Source: Eriocheir sinensis (taxonomy: Eukaryota > Arthropoda > Malacostraca > Decapoda > Varunidae). Taken from it: a stretch of 64,000 nucleotides of DNA. Position 1 is the first letter of the stretch. Each line of letters starts with the position of its first letter. The notes under the pieces were generated by a model. That model searched no databases, was not told where the DNA came from, and worked only from the letters and a program-made list of their open reading frames with translations. Of the stretch, positions 1-15,312 are shown piece by piece. Position numbers and translations under genes: made by a program. The stretch covers positions 427,501 through 491,500 of the forward strand of contig NW_026112165.1 in NCBI RefSeq assembly GCF_024679095.1. Reading direction: 5' to 3'.

Positions 1-19
1 GCCACACAAACTATCTTAT

Positions 20-55
20 TTTTTTACAGGAGCAGCGATTAGAGATTCGTTAGTT
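20..55 (+). mobile_element. Fragment of A-tailed short repeat family
   Basis: The block ACAGGAGCAGCGATTAG matches the 5' half of the short A-tailed family seen at 1555, 15190, 34034, 51740 and 62820. The 3' half and the A tail are absent, so this is a partial copy. Confidence 0.35.
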
Positions 56-59
56 GTTT

Positions 60-720
60 GTTTGTTGGTTGGTTTATTCATTTGTCTTTAAGCTGCTTCT
101 GTTACAATAAAAAAAGAAGTAAACCACAACTTTTCGCTATAAAAAAGGAAGTTTGAACCAGAATTTTTGAACTGTCTAACAATAAGAAATTAGAGAAAAG
201 AAATACAAATCCTTCTTTTATAAGTTAACATTTTAGGGAAGCAATTTCATACGTATTTTCATCTCAATATAAAAATAAAAAAAGGTTATTCTTCCTACTT
301 AGCTCTATGTGTGTGAGAACTCTTAATGCAGGTAACCTTAACTCACTCTCTTTACCTCACACTCTAATACTCCGCCTCCAAAAGCTCCTCTAATACTCCA
401 TCTAAGTCCATTATCTTGAGACCCCTTCTGTGTGACCCTTGCTTGCTTGAGAGGCGCCCAAAACAGTGACTTGCGATAACAATAAATCATTCCGTAACAA
501 GTGTCTGCAAAGAACCGTTGGCCACATCTCAAGCAGGCGCGGATCAAGCCAGCAGTGCCTCAAGAAACAGGTTCGAGGCGTGTTACTATGTAGTCGGTGA
601 GCGCCAACACTGAGGGCATATTTGGTGCTGGACCGCCCTTCCTGAAAGTCAATCCTCCTCCTCGGGCTGAATCTGACTTTGAATTCCCACGACTGAACGA
701 AAGAAGCTTATTTTTTTATA
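60..720. other. Unique AT-rich DNA, no gene seen
   Basis: No open frame with recognisable protein character, no microsatellite and no repeat shared with the rest of the window was seen. The minus-strand frame near 338-547 has no domain I recognise. Confidence 0.5.
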
Positions 721-954
721 CACACACACTGATACACTTGACAGTCCTACAATAGATGAGTTACCGAGACAATGAACACAAGGCAAAAGAAACTATTAGT
801 CACAAAAACAATACATAAATTACCTTACTTTATGAAGACTTCGAAAATAGGTATCTTGGTTTCACTTCTAGACACTATAGAGGAGTAATTTATTCCCTCT
901 TCTACCAAACCAGCACTTATATCATGTCCCAGTACAATGAAAGAGTAAAACAAC

Positions 955-1455
955 CCTACAATGCATAATTACAGAGATTACCTGATAACTTTGAAAACAT
1001 GGCTTCAATTACTCCATACCTTTGTCTGTTCTCCCTCTTTCACTTCTGGACACAATGTAGGTATGATTCTATTCCTCTATTACCGTCACAGAAACAATCC
1101 TAACCCCCCCCCCCCCCCCAATACCCCACAATGCATAATTACATTACTTCCAAAATATGGCTGCACTTACTCCATCCCTCCCTAGCTCTGTTCTTCCTTT
1201 ACAATTCCCCTCTTTCACTTCTGGACACAATATAGGTATGATTCTATTCCTCTATTACCGTCACAGAAACAATCCTAACCCCCCCCCCCATACCCCACAA
1301 TGCATAATTACATAGATTACCTGATAACTTCCAAAATATGGCTGCATTTACTCCATACCTTTCCCTGTTCTCCCTTAACAATTCCCCTCATTCACCCCTG
1401 GACACTATATAGGCATGATTTTTTCTTCTATTACCGTCACAGAAACAATCCTAAA
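955..1455. repeat. Three tandem copies of a ~170-bp unit
   Basis: The block ACAATGCATAATTAC starts at about 958, 1128 and 1297, giving periods of 170 and 169 bases. Each copy carries an ACCTGATAACTT or ATTACTTCCAAAATATGG block, a block ending in CTCTATTACCGTCACAG, and (in two copies) a run of 10-14 C residues at the junction. The second copy lacks a short internal segment. Open frames here simply follow the duplicated unit. Confidence 0.85.
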
Positions 1456-1554
1456 AACACAGAGTACCAAGACAACGAACACGGAACAGGAGGAATTATA
1501 AGCATTACATGAGATTGGAAGACGAAGGTAACTCGATTCAAGATAAAGGACAGA

Positions 1555-1690
1555 CCAAGAACATCTACCTCTCTTTTTGGCCACTCCTTTGACCTCTATT
1601 CAGGAGCAGTAAGTAGCAGGGTGGGGTTTTTTTCTTTACGCCCTTGAACTGTCTCCTTTGCTGTAAAAAAAATATATATATATATCTCCC
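1555..1690 (+). mobile_element. A-tailed short retroposon-like repeat, copy 1
   Basis: The copy reads a GGCCACTC block, GGAGCAGTAAGTAGCAGG, a T-rich centre, then CGCCCTTGAACTGTCTCC and TTTGCTGTA followed by an A run and (TA)n. The same order of blocks recurs at 15190, 34034 and 62820. An A-rich 3' end suggests retroposition. I could not identify a tRNA, 7SL or 5S head, so the class is unknown. Confidence 0.6.
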
Positions 1691-1699
1691 ATACACCTG

Positions 1700-2125
1700 C
1701 GTTCCTTGCTTCCATTGGGGTAAAAGAATAATTTGAAGGAACACCGTTTGGAAGTTCAGTCGCAGGAACACTCAGGAATAAGACCCGGCTGGTAGCTCAG
1801 AAAAAAAGGAGCCCACGGATAATAATACAAAAGAAAAAGATGAAACTATTCTCAGCAGTGTAATTCGTCGCACATTACAAGCGATACACAGTTAATATCC
1901 AGTAATTCTCCCTTCAAATGTAAAAATAATCTCAGGAACATGACAAGACAGTGCGAGAGGAATCAGAACCCGTTTTCTTCGCGAGTATTAGATCTGCACT
2001 TTTTTTTTTTTTTTTTACTTTTTTTTATGGTTCACACAACTTGATGACGCTGAAAGAAGAAAAAAAGAGGATACCGATTAGATTTCCGAGACCGTGGATG
2101 AGGTACATGAAGTTTGGGTATATAT

Positions 2126-2127
<2 letters not shown>
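1700..2127. other. Unique DNA with a poly-T tract
   Basis: No gene was seen. It contains an interrupted T run at about 2000-2026 and leads directly into the (CA)n tract at 2128. Confidence 0.5.
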
Positions 2128-2198
<71 letters not shown>

Positions 2199-2729
2199 AT
2201 CTGCATCCTTTTCTCTCACTCGCAGCATCATCTATCTTCTTCCCCCTTCTCTTTCACATCTGCAACACTCCCATTAACTCTTCCTTTAAACGAGAGCCAC
2301 GCAATTCACGGTCCCTTCCTTTAATAACTTTCACCTGTCTAATCAATGCTCTCTCTCCCTCTCCCTCCCTCTCTCTCTCTCGGTGGTCGTGAGATGAGAG
2401 TTCAACGGGACAAAGGGAGTGAGCAGCGCCGGGGCTTCTGTGTTCGGGCCGCGGCGGGTCGTTACGAGGGGACAGGTGACAAGTGACTCTCCCCTACGCC
2501 TCCCCTTACCTGTCCCTACCTGCCTCCCCGCCCCCTTTGCCGCTCTTGCATAGGTCGGGTTGTTCTTCATGTGCCTACTGGGAAGACCTCCGGGTATTCA
2601 CTTAATGCAGGGAGGAGGAGGAGGAGGAGGAGGAGGAGGAGGAGGAGGAGGAGGAGAGATAGAGTAGGGTCACACACCTCTTCTCTAACTCTTAAACCCA
2701 CTTCTGCAATGAGCAATAAGGGTCTCAGA

Positions 2730-2783
<54 letters not shown>

Positions 2784-2885
2784 ATGGATAACCCCCTACC
2801 CTAATCCTTTTCCCCTCTGACTTCTTACTTTCTCTCTGTCCCAGCGGTAGCCACATGAGGCCTAGACATACCTATTCATCTCAGC

Positions 2886-2952
<67 letters not shown>

Positions 2953-3039
2953 TCAAGCATCATAAATCACGGAGAGGCTTAATTATCCTCAATGTGGCTG
3001 CAATGTATTCACGCGAGTTATTAATGGGATGAGAGCCAT

Positions 3040-3093
<54 letters not shown>

Positions 3094-3154
3094 ATATATA
3101 AACACTCGTCGTATATAATGAAAAATATGCTTTCCTGTACTTCTCCTTAAGGGC

Positions 3155-3213
<59 letters not shown>
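2128..3213. repeat. Microsatellite cluster: (CA)n, (CT)n, (GGA)n, (GA)n
   Basis: Six tracts lie within 1.1 kb: (AC)n 2128-2197, (CT)n 2349-2381, (GGA)n 2610-2655, (AC)n 2732-2780, (AC)n 2887-2951, (GA)n 3043-3091 and (CA)n 3158-3213. The islands between them are short and unique and show no coding signal. Poly-His/Thr or poly-Cys/Val frames are products of these repeats. Confidence 0.95.
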
Positions 3214-3215
<2 letters not shown>

Positions 3216-3451
3216 ACAGACAGACCGCCTATGGACAAGGGAGAATTATTATAAAGCTTACGCAACCTTCGGCCTAGAGATGGAAATGTTAAAGTAAATG
3301 ATGGATGGAATGAATTTTAAAGCCGTGACGCCATTATGTTGTATGGATATTTAATCATTTATATTAACAATGGGGTAGAGGTGAGGTATGTGTTTGTTTG
3401 GTGTTTGTCTGTCTGTCTGTCTCTCTAGATACTTGTAGGTCTTTTTTTTTG

Positions 3452-3590
<139 letters not shown>

Positions 3591-3837
3591 GGTGAGGTCT
3601 AATAATTACTCTACCTGTACAGGTGAGACGTGCGCTCCCCTCCCTACCTCCCCTTCCCTTCCCTTCCCCCGACCCCAGACCCCCCGCCCCCGCCCCCTTT
3701 CTCGACCCCTTCAGACCCCCCTTCGGCGCCGGGTGAGTGGCAATGAGGTTACCTGAGCGATACCTGGCGAGGTGAGCGACGCCCCATGAACTTGGAAGAA
3801 CGATGACCGGCCGGCGGGATAATTTGTCATGTCGAGG

Positions 3838-4015
3838 AAGAAGAGGAGAGGGGGGGGAGGGGGAGGAGAGGAGAGGAGAGGAGAGAGGAGAGGAGAGGAG
3901 GAGAGGGGGAGGAGAGGAGAGGAGCGGAGAGGAAGGGGAAGAGAGGAGAGGAGAGGAGAGGAGAGAGGAGAGGAGAGGAAAGGAGAGGAGAGAGAAGGAG
4001 GTGAAGGAGGAAGAG
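3838..4015. repeat. (GGAGA)n pentanucleotide polypurine tract
   Basis: Almost every base on the + strand is A or G, built from GGAGA and GGAGAG units. Purine-rich degenerate DNA continues to about 4650 with a GGGA cluster at 4593-4622. No gene is supported on either strand. Confidence 0.9.
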
Positions 4016-4656
4016 TAGACAGGATAAGGTTCAAGTGAGAGAAGATGAGAAGAAAGAAATATGATGAAGTTGATGTAATAAAGATGGAGAGGGTGAGAAA
4101 GAAATGTAATAATAAAGAAGACGAGAAAGAGGAGACGAAATTTATGTGAGAAAGAGAGAATAGGAAGGCGAAGGAAATGTGAAGATATTGTAACGAATAA
4201 GATGGTGAGGAAAAGAAATAAATGTAAAAAAAAAAAAAAACGAGGAGGAATAGGAGGCAAGCTTCTGGTGAGAAAGATAGAATAGGAATGAGAGAAAAAA
4301 ATATAAAGCAGTTGATGGAATAGTAAAGAAGATGAGGAAGAGAAAGAAATGTGGAAAAGTATAAGTAATGAAGAGGAGAAAGAATGAGGAAGAAATGAAA
4401 TGAATAAAAAGTTGACGTAATAAAATAAAAGGAAATATGAAAGAGTATAAAAAGGAGCATTCGGATAAAAAAAGAGACTGGTAATTAGAAAGAGGAAGGG
4501 ATGACTAGATAAGGTGAGAGAAGGGAGGAAGAGGCAAAGATCAGGAGGGAGATAAGGGCGAGAAGTAACATTGGATGGGAGGGGTGAGAGAAGATGGAGG
4601 GAGGGAGGGAGGGAGGGAGGGGGAAAGATATTAGGTGATATTAGACACTGATGGAC

Positions 4657-6860
<2,204 letters not shown>

Positions 6861-6862
6861 CC

Positions 6863-7990
<1,128 letters not shown>

Positions 7991-8300
7991 GAGGTATACG
8001 TAAGATCCAGCCCCGCGGCCCAAATACTGGAGTCCACGAGATATCAAGTCAACAATAACTCTTCAGACACAGCCCCGCCATTAGGGTCGTCAGCCGCACG
8101 TAGACACGGTTGGATAAAAAATATAATAATTTCGCAATCTGTCTCAAGCAACGCCACATTATTTTGTTTTCCTTAATGTTCTTTCTCAACGGCGAAAAAA
8201 TAATAATAAAATAAATGTTAGAAAAAAGTTCACCAACCCCAAAAGAACAGCCTCTCTCTGACAACCGCACATTTTACTTTTCTTAATGTTCTTCACACCA

Positions 8301-8359
<59 letters not shown>
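8301..8359. repeat. (AAT)n microsatellite
   Basis: A clean AAT tract of about 59 bases. The surrounding 8000-8640 is AT-rich and holds a diverged duplication: a block ending in GCACATTTTACTTTTCTTAATGTTCTTCA resembles blocks at 8150-8190 and 8400-8425. Confidence 0.9.
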
Positions 8360-8362
<3 letters not shown>

Positions 8363-8634
8363 GCTGAAATAAAAGTAAGTTCGCAAGCTCTATCAGGCAA
8401 ATGCACATTTTTTCTTAAGTTTCTTCATGACAAAGCAAAAAAATTAAGTAATGGAAAAAAAACAATTACACAGCCTTTAACGCATGACGCCATATATGTA
8501 TGACGAGACAGACTAACATTAAAACAGCTTATGATGATGGTTATGTGAAAAAAAAGCGAACTAGACAAGCGATAAAAAAAAAAAAGAAATATTAAAAAAA
8601 GAACGTATTCCTTATAAGGGTGAGAGCCAAACAG

Positions 8635-8770
8635 ACAGTGAGACAGATGACAGACAGGCAGACACGCAAACAGACGGACAAACAGGCAGACAGAAAGACA
8701 GACAGACAGACGGACACACCCAAACACACAGACAGACACAACCAAAACAAACACACAGAGACAGGCAGTG
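8635..8770. repeat. Degenerate (ACAG)n tract
   Basis: Irregular ACAGACAG/ACAGGCAG/ACACAC units. The Cys/Leu/Val/Ser-rich minus-strand frames here are explained by this repeat. Confidence 0.8.
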
Positions 8771-9190
8771 AGTGAGTAGTGAACCTGAGCGGACAAGGGG
8801 TATCAGTGACCGTGTGTTCCGCTGACCTGCTCTGCTGCCCACCCTTCGGACACACCCAAGAGCCCAGGAAACACCAACCCGCCCCGCCCTCATGTTGGCA
8901 TAAGGTCGGACCGGTGACAGAGCAATCGTGGAGGCCTGGACACAAGACTAACACGCTGAACACCGCCCTTCTCTAAACTATGCAGAGGCCTTCCCAAGCA
9001 CGTTGTATCCACTCTCTCCCACCTGTGAAGTCCTCCTCTATACACTACCCTATAATTACCTTCTCTTCTTTGTCTCACCGGCTAGGAACATCACAACAGG
9101 GTACTAAGTCGGGTTACATGAATGACCTAACAGCATCACTCCACATGCAATGCCATAAAACCCACGGAGCGACCAGTGTGGGTTAGGTTA
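8771..9190. other. Unique DNA, no gene supported
   Basis: Moderately GC-rich with several overlapping short frames on both strands, none with a domain or clear exon boundaries that I recognise. Confidence 0.4.
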
Positions 9191-9194
9191 GTAT

Positions 9195-9400
9195 TTTCAG
9201 AAGCTTCCACCTCTCACATCAATTATTTCCAAAGGAGGCCAGAAAGGAAATCAGTCGGGTGCTCATGAGTGTGCTTTTAGGTTCATGGTACAGAAGAAGG
9301 GTCAAACTACCACCAGGGTCATTACACTACTCTTGAAAATGACCACAACCTCCCACGAAAGCCTTGTCAGATATGTGTGCTTGAGTCCATAATACCGACC
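9195..9400 (+). mobile_element. Dispersed ~200-bp repeat family, solo copy
   Basis: The copy runs from CTTCCACCTCTCACATCAA, through ATTTCCAAAGG, CAGTCGGGTGCTCATGAGTG, TTCATGGTACAGAAG and CAAACTACCACCAGGGTCAT, to GAAAGCCTTGTCAGATATGT. The same blocks in the same order occur at 45435 and 63095 (+) and at 42210 and 60612 (-). It has no coding capacity and no obvious tRNA head. The class is unknown. Confidence 0.75.
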
Positions 9401-9485
9401 GGACCACCTTGATATTCTGCCCTATCTTAGCTTCGCCGACACGCTATAGTCTCCCCTAAACCACTACCGTCTAATCAACACTCTC

Positions 9486-9693
9486 CAGCGTTGCCAAATT
9501 ATCGTACTCAGCACATTGCATTTTTGTATAGTTTCTGACCGATAACTATATTAGCAAAAAGAACGAAACCTATCAATATTTAACAGTTTTAACGCTAACT
9601 TTAATTTCCTATCGTTATTTGTGTGGTTACGACAGCCGTGGAGCCTAAAAATGATAAATGCAATGTTCAGTGTACGACAATTTGGCAACGTTG
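9486..9693. mobile_element. hAT-like MITE with terminal inverted repeats
   Basis: The left end CAGCGTTGCCAAATTATCGT and the reverse complement of the right end, CAACGTTGCCAAATTGTCGT, match over nearly 40 bases. The flanking octamers are ACACTCTC (9478-9485) and ACACCCTC (9694-9701), a near-perfect 8-base target duplication. A 208-bp length, CA-starting inverted ends and an 8-base duplication fit a non-autonomous hAT element. No transposase is present. Confidence 0.72.
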
Positions 9694-9701
9694 ACACCCT
9701 C

Positions 9702-10044
9702 CCTCATATGCCGCAATCAGACACAGTAGCTCTCACCTCTATTCATTTGTTTTATGTATTCAACTTGTCTGTTATTTGTAAGCATTAGATCTGACAGCCG
9801 AGAGGAGTAAATTAGCCATTTCTCTCTCACCTCCCACCGACATTCAAACAGGAAAATATAAGGGCTTAAAACAAAAGAGTGTCACGCAAGCTGTAAACTT
9901 CTTCTTAAATTGTTCTCTTCCTCCTCCCCTCCTCATCCTCTTCATAGGGGGGACAATAAAAGTCTCCTTCAGGAAATATGAGTTCGCGGCGGGGATTCAC
10001 ACCGGAAATTGCGAAGATTATCACGACAGATGCTTGAGGCCGTC

Positions 10045-10048
<4 letters not shown>
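9702..10048. other. Unique DNA, no gene seen
   Basis: No repeat shared with the rest of the window and no convincing frame was found. Confidence 0.45.

Positions 10049-10105
<57 letters not shown>
10049..10105. repeat. (CT)n microsatellite
   Basis: A clean tract of 57 bases followed by pyrimidine-rich DNA to about 10310. The + strand frames crossing it begin with Ser/Leu repeats and have no recognisable domain. Confidence 0.93.
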
Positions 10106-10108
<3 letters not shown>

Positions 10109-10504
10109 TTCCCACCGTCCTTTCCGAACAACTGTCTCCTTGTCCTCTTTCGGCCATTAAGTCCCTCAATGTGCTCGTTATCTCTCATTCTTTTCTACCT
10201 TATCGCCCCCCATCTTTCTCTTCTCTCAACCTCGTGCCCTTTCTTTGTTTCTCCCGGCGCCCTTCCACGATCCCTCCTCCCCTCCTCCTCCTCCTCTTGA
10301 TACATCCTTTAATCTACTTTCTCTTAACGATCTCAACGCGGGAGTCATCTGTTTCACGCGGCACCAGAGATGAAAATATAAAAACACCGGAGCAGGATGG
10401 AGTACACTAATATCAAACAGAGGAGTAAAACGTTGGGAAAGCTCTTTGTTCTGCAGTGAATCAGTAATGGGTGTAGATGATATTACTCGAGCAAATTCAG
10501 ACCT

Positions 10505-10655
10505 CTGTTAGGCCCTACCGATCCCCAGTAGGTCGGAACTAAAGTGGATAGGTAGGAACGAAAGTGAGTAGGTAGGAAGAAAAAGGGGATAGGTCGGTAG
10601 AAAAGTCGGTGGGTAAGAACGATAGTGGGTTAGGTAGGAAGAAAAGTGGATAAGT
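10505..10655. repeat. Degenerate ~30-bp tandem repeat
   Basis: Variants of GGTAGGAACGAAAGTGAGTA recur about five times with periods near 28-32 bases. Confidence 0.7.
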
Positions 10656-10659
10656 TAGA

Positions 10660-11245
<586 letters not shown>

Positions 11246-11524
11246 ATATGTATAAAGAAATGTTGAAAATATAAATACATACACAGAGAAATAGATGTAA
11301 TGAAGGAGAGAGAGAAAACAGGTGAAGACAGTCGGAAAAAATAATTCATATCCCTTCAGCTGCAGCAAAGGTCAATTCTCTGAGTGAGGTTAGCAAGCCC
11401 TCCAGTCACTCAGTCGACCACTCACACCATCAGTCAGTAAGGCAGTCAGCCGGTTACTCTGTCCATCAAACACTCAGTTGAACACTTTGTTATTCGAATT
11501 AATATCATATAGAAAAAAATTGTG

Positions 11525-11671
<147 letters not shown>

Positions 11672-11774
11672 GTATGGCGGTGATCCTGGCGCCGAAACTT
11701 GATCAATGGCCGAACAATCTCTAATTTCTGGGTCTTGGGCGCGGCCGAGGTCACAGGACGGCCAAAGGTTAAAG

Positions 11775-12140
11775 TATGGGAGGAGGAGGAGGAGGAGGAG
11801 GAGGAGGACGTAGACGAGGAGGACGAGGAGAAAGAAGAAAAAAATACCATAGACAGGAGGACGTAATAAAAGAAGAAAAAAAGAAGAAAAGAAGAAAATA
11901 ATAAAAAGAAGAGAAGAAGAGGACGAGGACGAGGACGAGAAAGAGGAAGAGGAGGATGAGGAGGAGGAGGACGTAGACGGGGAGGACGAGGAGGAAGATA
12001 GAAGAAAAAAATACCATAGACAGGAGGACGTAATAAAAGAAAAAAAAAAGGAGAAGAATAAGAAAAAGAAGAAAATAATAAAAAGAAGAGAAAAAGAAGA
12101 GGACGAGGACGAGGACGAGGAAGAGGAGGAGGAGGCACAA
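11775..12140. repeat. Two copies of a ~167-bp purine-rich unit
   Basis: The block ATACCATAGACAGGAGGACG starts at about 11844 and again at 12011. Each copy is flanked by (GGA)n or GGACGA runs and an AAGAAGAAAATAATAAAAAG block. The long minus-strand Ser/Phe/Leu frames are its pyrimidine-rich complement. Confidence 0.85.
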
Positions 12141-12199
12141 GACAGCCCCAGTAAAGGAAACAAGAGTCTGCACCAACCCAACGGCGGTGTACAGAGGCT

Positions 12200-12440
12200 T
12201 GGTATTATTAAACGGTGGCAGTGACTGGACTCTTGTGGGTTCTTGTGGCGTCCCTCGGGCATCAGTTTTGGGTTCATTATTATTCATCTACATCAGCGGC
12301 GTAGATTCAGAGATAGCAATGACATAGGCAAGTTTGTTAACGGCGCCAATTTAGGTCGTGTGATTAGATCGAAACATGATGCCGAGATATTACAAGAGGG
12401 TCCGAACAAATTGCTACGATGCTCCAGTAGTGGCTGAGGC
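12200..12440 (+). pseudogene. CR1/Jockey-like LINE reverse transcriptase relic
   Basis: One frame reads SCGVPRASVLGSLLFIYISG, which corresponds to the conserved RT motif normally written SGVPQGSVLGPLLF-IYIN. About 60 bases on, a second frame reads GKFVNGANLGRVIRS, which corresponds to the catalytic segment normally reading SKFADDTKLGRVI. The catalytic Asp pair is lost (VNG in place of ADD), and a frameshift separates the two motifs. Only the central palm region survives. It is a dead fragment of a non-LTR retrotransposon. The clade is inferred from motif spacing and wording. Confidence 0.75.
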
Positions 12441-12890
12441 AATACAGGATCAGCACGTGAATTATACTTGAGGTTGTAAGAAAAAGTAACCCGTTCATTT
12501 GCTACCCACTGGATGATCTGAACATAAGAAAAAGAAGACACGAAATGGACTTGAGGTTTGCCAGTAAATTTTGATCTTCGACCGAGAAACAATGGAATGA
12601 AAAAGGAGGAGCTGGAGGAGGAGCAAACACATATTAAGTTAATCTCTGGAAGTGTAAGTAACAGAAAAGTTAAAAGTTACCGTATTCTGAGGCTAAATTT
12701 AACACTGATGAGACGGTTAATGTCGTTCGTCTTTAGTCCTCATGTTACAGAACGTTAATAGATTGTTAAAAATGCAAGGACACAAGCAGCTTACCATTCA
12801 AAGATAGGACAAAACACCGTAATTTGAATTCACTGAAGACGAGGGAGTCGTGTAATGATGTCCTCAAAGCTTTAAAATGGGAGAAATGAT

Positions 12891-12892
<2 letters not shown>
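12441..12892. other. Unique DNA, no gene seen
   Basis: Short frames on both strands with no recognisable domain. It may include further decayed LINE sequence downstream of the relic at 12200-12440, but I could not align it. Confidence 0.35.

Positions 12893-12947
<55 letters not shown>
12893..12947. repeat. (CA)n microsatellite
   Basis: A clean 55-base tract. Confidence 0.95.
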
Positions 12948-12949
<2 letters not shown>

Positions 12950-13209
12950 GCAGTAAGCCAGCTGACTGACATAATCACTGAAGTCACACGCAGATTAACA
13001 TCACATAAAGTTGACACGTTGACAGGCGAATCGCGGAGAGAGATTTTCCACTGCAGTCTTGTCAAGGAAAAAATAGGAGCATAAACGAAAAATTGTGAGG
13101 ATGATAGATGGCGAGAGAAGGCATTTGAAACGGCCCATGACGCGTATAAATGATGGAGGAGGTGTGGAGGAAATGTGGAGAGAAAAATAATTGCAGAATA
13201 CCTTTGATA

Positions 13210-13545
13210 TTTCCTTTCTCCTACTCCTCTTACTCCGCCACCTCTGCCTCTGCTTTCCTCAACCTCCTCCTCCTCTCCTCTCCTCTCATCTCATCTCATC
13301 TTTTCTCATTCCCTTTCCTCTCCTCTCATCTCCTTCCGTCTCTTTTCATTTCTCCATCCTTCTCCATTTTTTACTTCCCTTTCCTTTCTCTTCTCCTTCC
13401 CTCTCCTTTCATTTCTCCATCCCTCTCCTCTCTTCTCCTACCCTTTCCTTTCTCTTCTCCTTCCCTCCTTTCTCTTCTCCTTCCCTCTTCTTTCTCCTCT
13501 CCTCTCCTCTCCTCTCCTCTCCTCTCCTCCTCCTTACCCATCATT
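13210..13545. repeat. Pyrimidine-rich degenerate TCTCC repeat
   Basis: TCTCC/TTCTC units run throughout and end in a clean (TCTCC)n stretch at about 13490-13530. The Ser/Leu/Pro-rich frames here are repeat products. Confidence 0.85.
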
Positions 13546-13859
13546 ACATCTCACCTGCCATATCACCTCGCACCTGTAATAGTGATCTGACAAAGGCGGG
13601 AGAGGAGAACACTGATGCAAGGAAGGGCAAGGGAAGGTTATGGAGGGTGGAGTTTGGAGTTTTAGGGCCGCTTAACACTGACCCACTGCATGGCCTCTCC
13701 TCTTGCCCTCCTACCCTCTATATAGCCCCTGAAGTGCCTGAACGTCGATTCTTACAGGTGGTTCGCGTGTTCCGAGGTATAGTAAGAGTGTGTTCATGAT
13801 TAGAGGTGAGGTAAGTATCTTCCATATCGGCGATTCCAAGGTATGGTGTTCGTAGGTTT

Positions 13860-14080
13860 GAAGCACACGCACTCTCGCACACACACGCACATACACACGC
13901 CCCCCACCACACACACACACACACACACACGCACTCTCGCACACACATACACACACACGCACTCTCGCACACACACGCACATACCCACGTCCCCCACCAC
14001 ACACACACACACACACGCACTCTCGCACACACACGCACATACACACGCCCCCCCCACCACACACATACACACACACGTAA
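13860..14080. repeat. (CA)-rich minisatellite with CGCACTCTCGCACAC units
   Basis: The block ACGCACTCTCGCACACACA occurs four times, interspersed with ACGCCCCCCACCACACAC. The order of blocks shows duplication of units of about 50-110 bases. All frames across it are repeat products. Confidence 0.88.
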
Positions 14081-14259
14081 CAGTCCCGCCCAACCCAACC
14101 TTTTCTTCGATGTATGGGTGTACGTTTTTTCTCCGTTTTTCCACAGACAGATAATTAAAGGTCGGTGGGTGGACCTGGACGCGGCTCATCCATCAAGACT
14201 AATTAAGGATCTATTCAGTATTCTCGGCGTTTTGCACGGCGCCCCGACGTCCGTACCTG

Positions 14260-14595
14260 CAGTTTTTAAATAGATCCCCATTACCTGAGGCAGATTAAGT
14301 GTGGGTATGTGATAAATTACCTCATTACACCTACTTCATAATGTGTGGTCAGTGTTTAAATTATATGTACATCAATTACCTAAGCTAGATAACTAAGCGT
14401 GTTCAGCGTTAGATGTACATTATATAATCTACATAACTAAGTGTAACTATACCATAAATTGCCTCGTTACATCCGTTTCATGATACGTTTTTTTAGGTGT
14501 TTAAATAGATGAACATTACCTGAACTAACTACAAACTATATTACAAGTGTAGGTATACCATAATTTACCTCATTACATTTTTTCATAATACCTGT
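14260..14595. repeat. About three diverged tandem units of 95-145 bp
   Basis: Each unit has a TTTAAAT block (about 14265, 14354, 14498), an ATTACCTGA-like or ATTACCTAA block, and a block like ACCATAATTTACCTCATTACA followed by TTCATAAT. Between-copy divergence is considerable. Confidence 0.7.
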
Positions 14596-15110
14596 TTGTT
14601 TTGTGCATTAGTATACATTTGCCTCCAAGCCTCAGTGAGTTGAATTAGATAAATGAGGAAGAGGAAGAGAGAAACAGACACATACAAACTCGCAGACAGA
14701 TACATATAACAAACATACGCACACAAACACACAGACAGAAACATACAGAGAAACATAAATACACAGACACACAGACAGACACATGAGTTCAGTTCCAACC
14801 GCTTAATGAGTTCAGTTCCAACCGATAAATGAGTTCCGATAAATGAGATCAATTCCCTTTCAACAAGTTATAAATACCGAACTAAACGGATTACGCACTA
14901 CGCCATTGCATCAGCTTCATAATGAGTTCGTTCGTTTGATGCCGCCCGTCGCGTTGGCCTATACATAATTCCACCGCGTCGGGCTGATGAATGGGTTCTG
15001 TTGCCTTTCACCAGACACCAACAATCCCTAACTAAACGCATCCCTCACAAAAGCAATTACCAGTCACGTGTCGAAATGGTTAGTGGGGGGAATAGTTCGC
15101 AGCTCGCTTG
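14596..15110. other. Mostly unique DNA, no gene
   Basis: Contains an ACAGACAC/ACAAAC-rich stretch at 14670-14785 and a doubled GAGTTCAGTTCCAACCG block (about 14786 and 14809). No coding signal was found. Confidence 0.5.
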
Positions 15111-15176
15111 TTAAATTAAGGCGTGTGTAATGTTAAATTAAGGCGTGTGTAATGTTAAATTAAGGCGTATGTAATC
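15111..15176. repeat. Three 22-bp tandem units
   Basis: TTAAATTAAGGCGTGTGTAA starts at 15111, 15133 and 15155. The last unit has one substitution. Confidence 0.95.
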
Positions 15177-15189
15177 TCACGTAATTGAC

Positions 15190-15312
15190 TGCTCTTTCGG
15201 CCACCTCTTCGGATTCTTTACAGGAGCAGCGAGTAGCGGGCTTCTTTTTTTATTGTTCTTTCCTTTTTTTGTGCCCTTGTGCTGTCTCCTTTGCTGTAAA
15301 AAAAAATCAAAA
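15190..15312 (+). mobile_element. A-tailed short retroposon-like repeat, copy 2
   Basis: The most complete copy: a CGGCCACCTCTTCGG block, TTTACAGGAGCAGCGAGTAG, a T-rich centre, then GTGCCCTTGTGCTGTCTCC and TTTGCTGTA with an A run. It shares order and orientation with the copies at 1555, 34034, 51740 and 62820. Confidence 0.7.

Noticed and set aside
2025..2231. Poly-His/Thr and poly-Cys/Val small proteins (also 7229-7574, 13711-14189, 16445-17334)
   Set aside because: Direct translations of (CA)n/(GT)n tracts with short random flanks.
8425..8963. Cys/Val/Leu-rich minus-strand frames suggestive of a membrane or cysteine-rich peptide
   Set aside because: Explained by the degenerate (ACAG)n tract at 8635-8770. 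No conserved cysteine spacing or signal peptide was supported.
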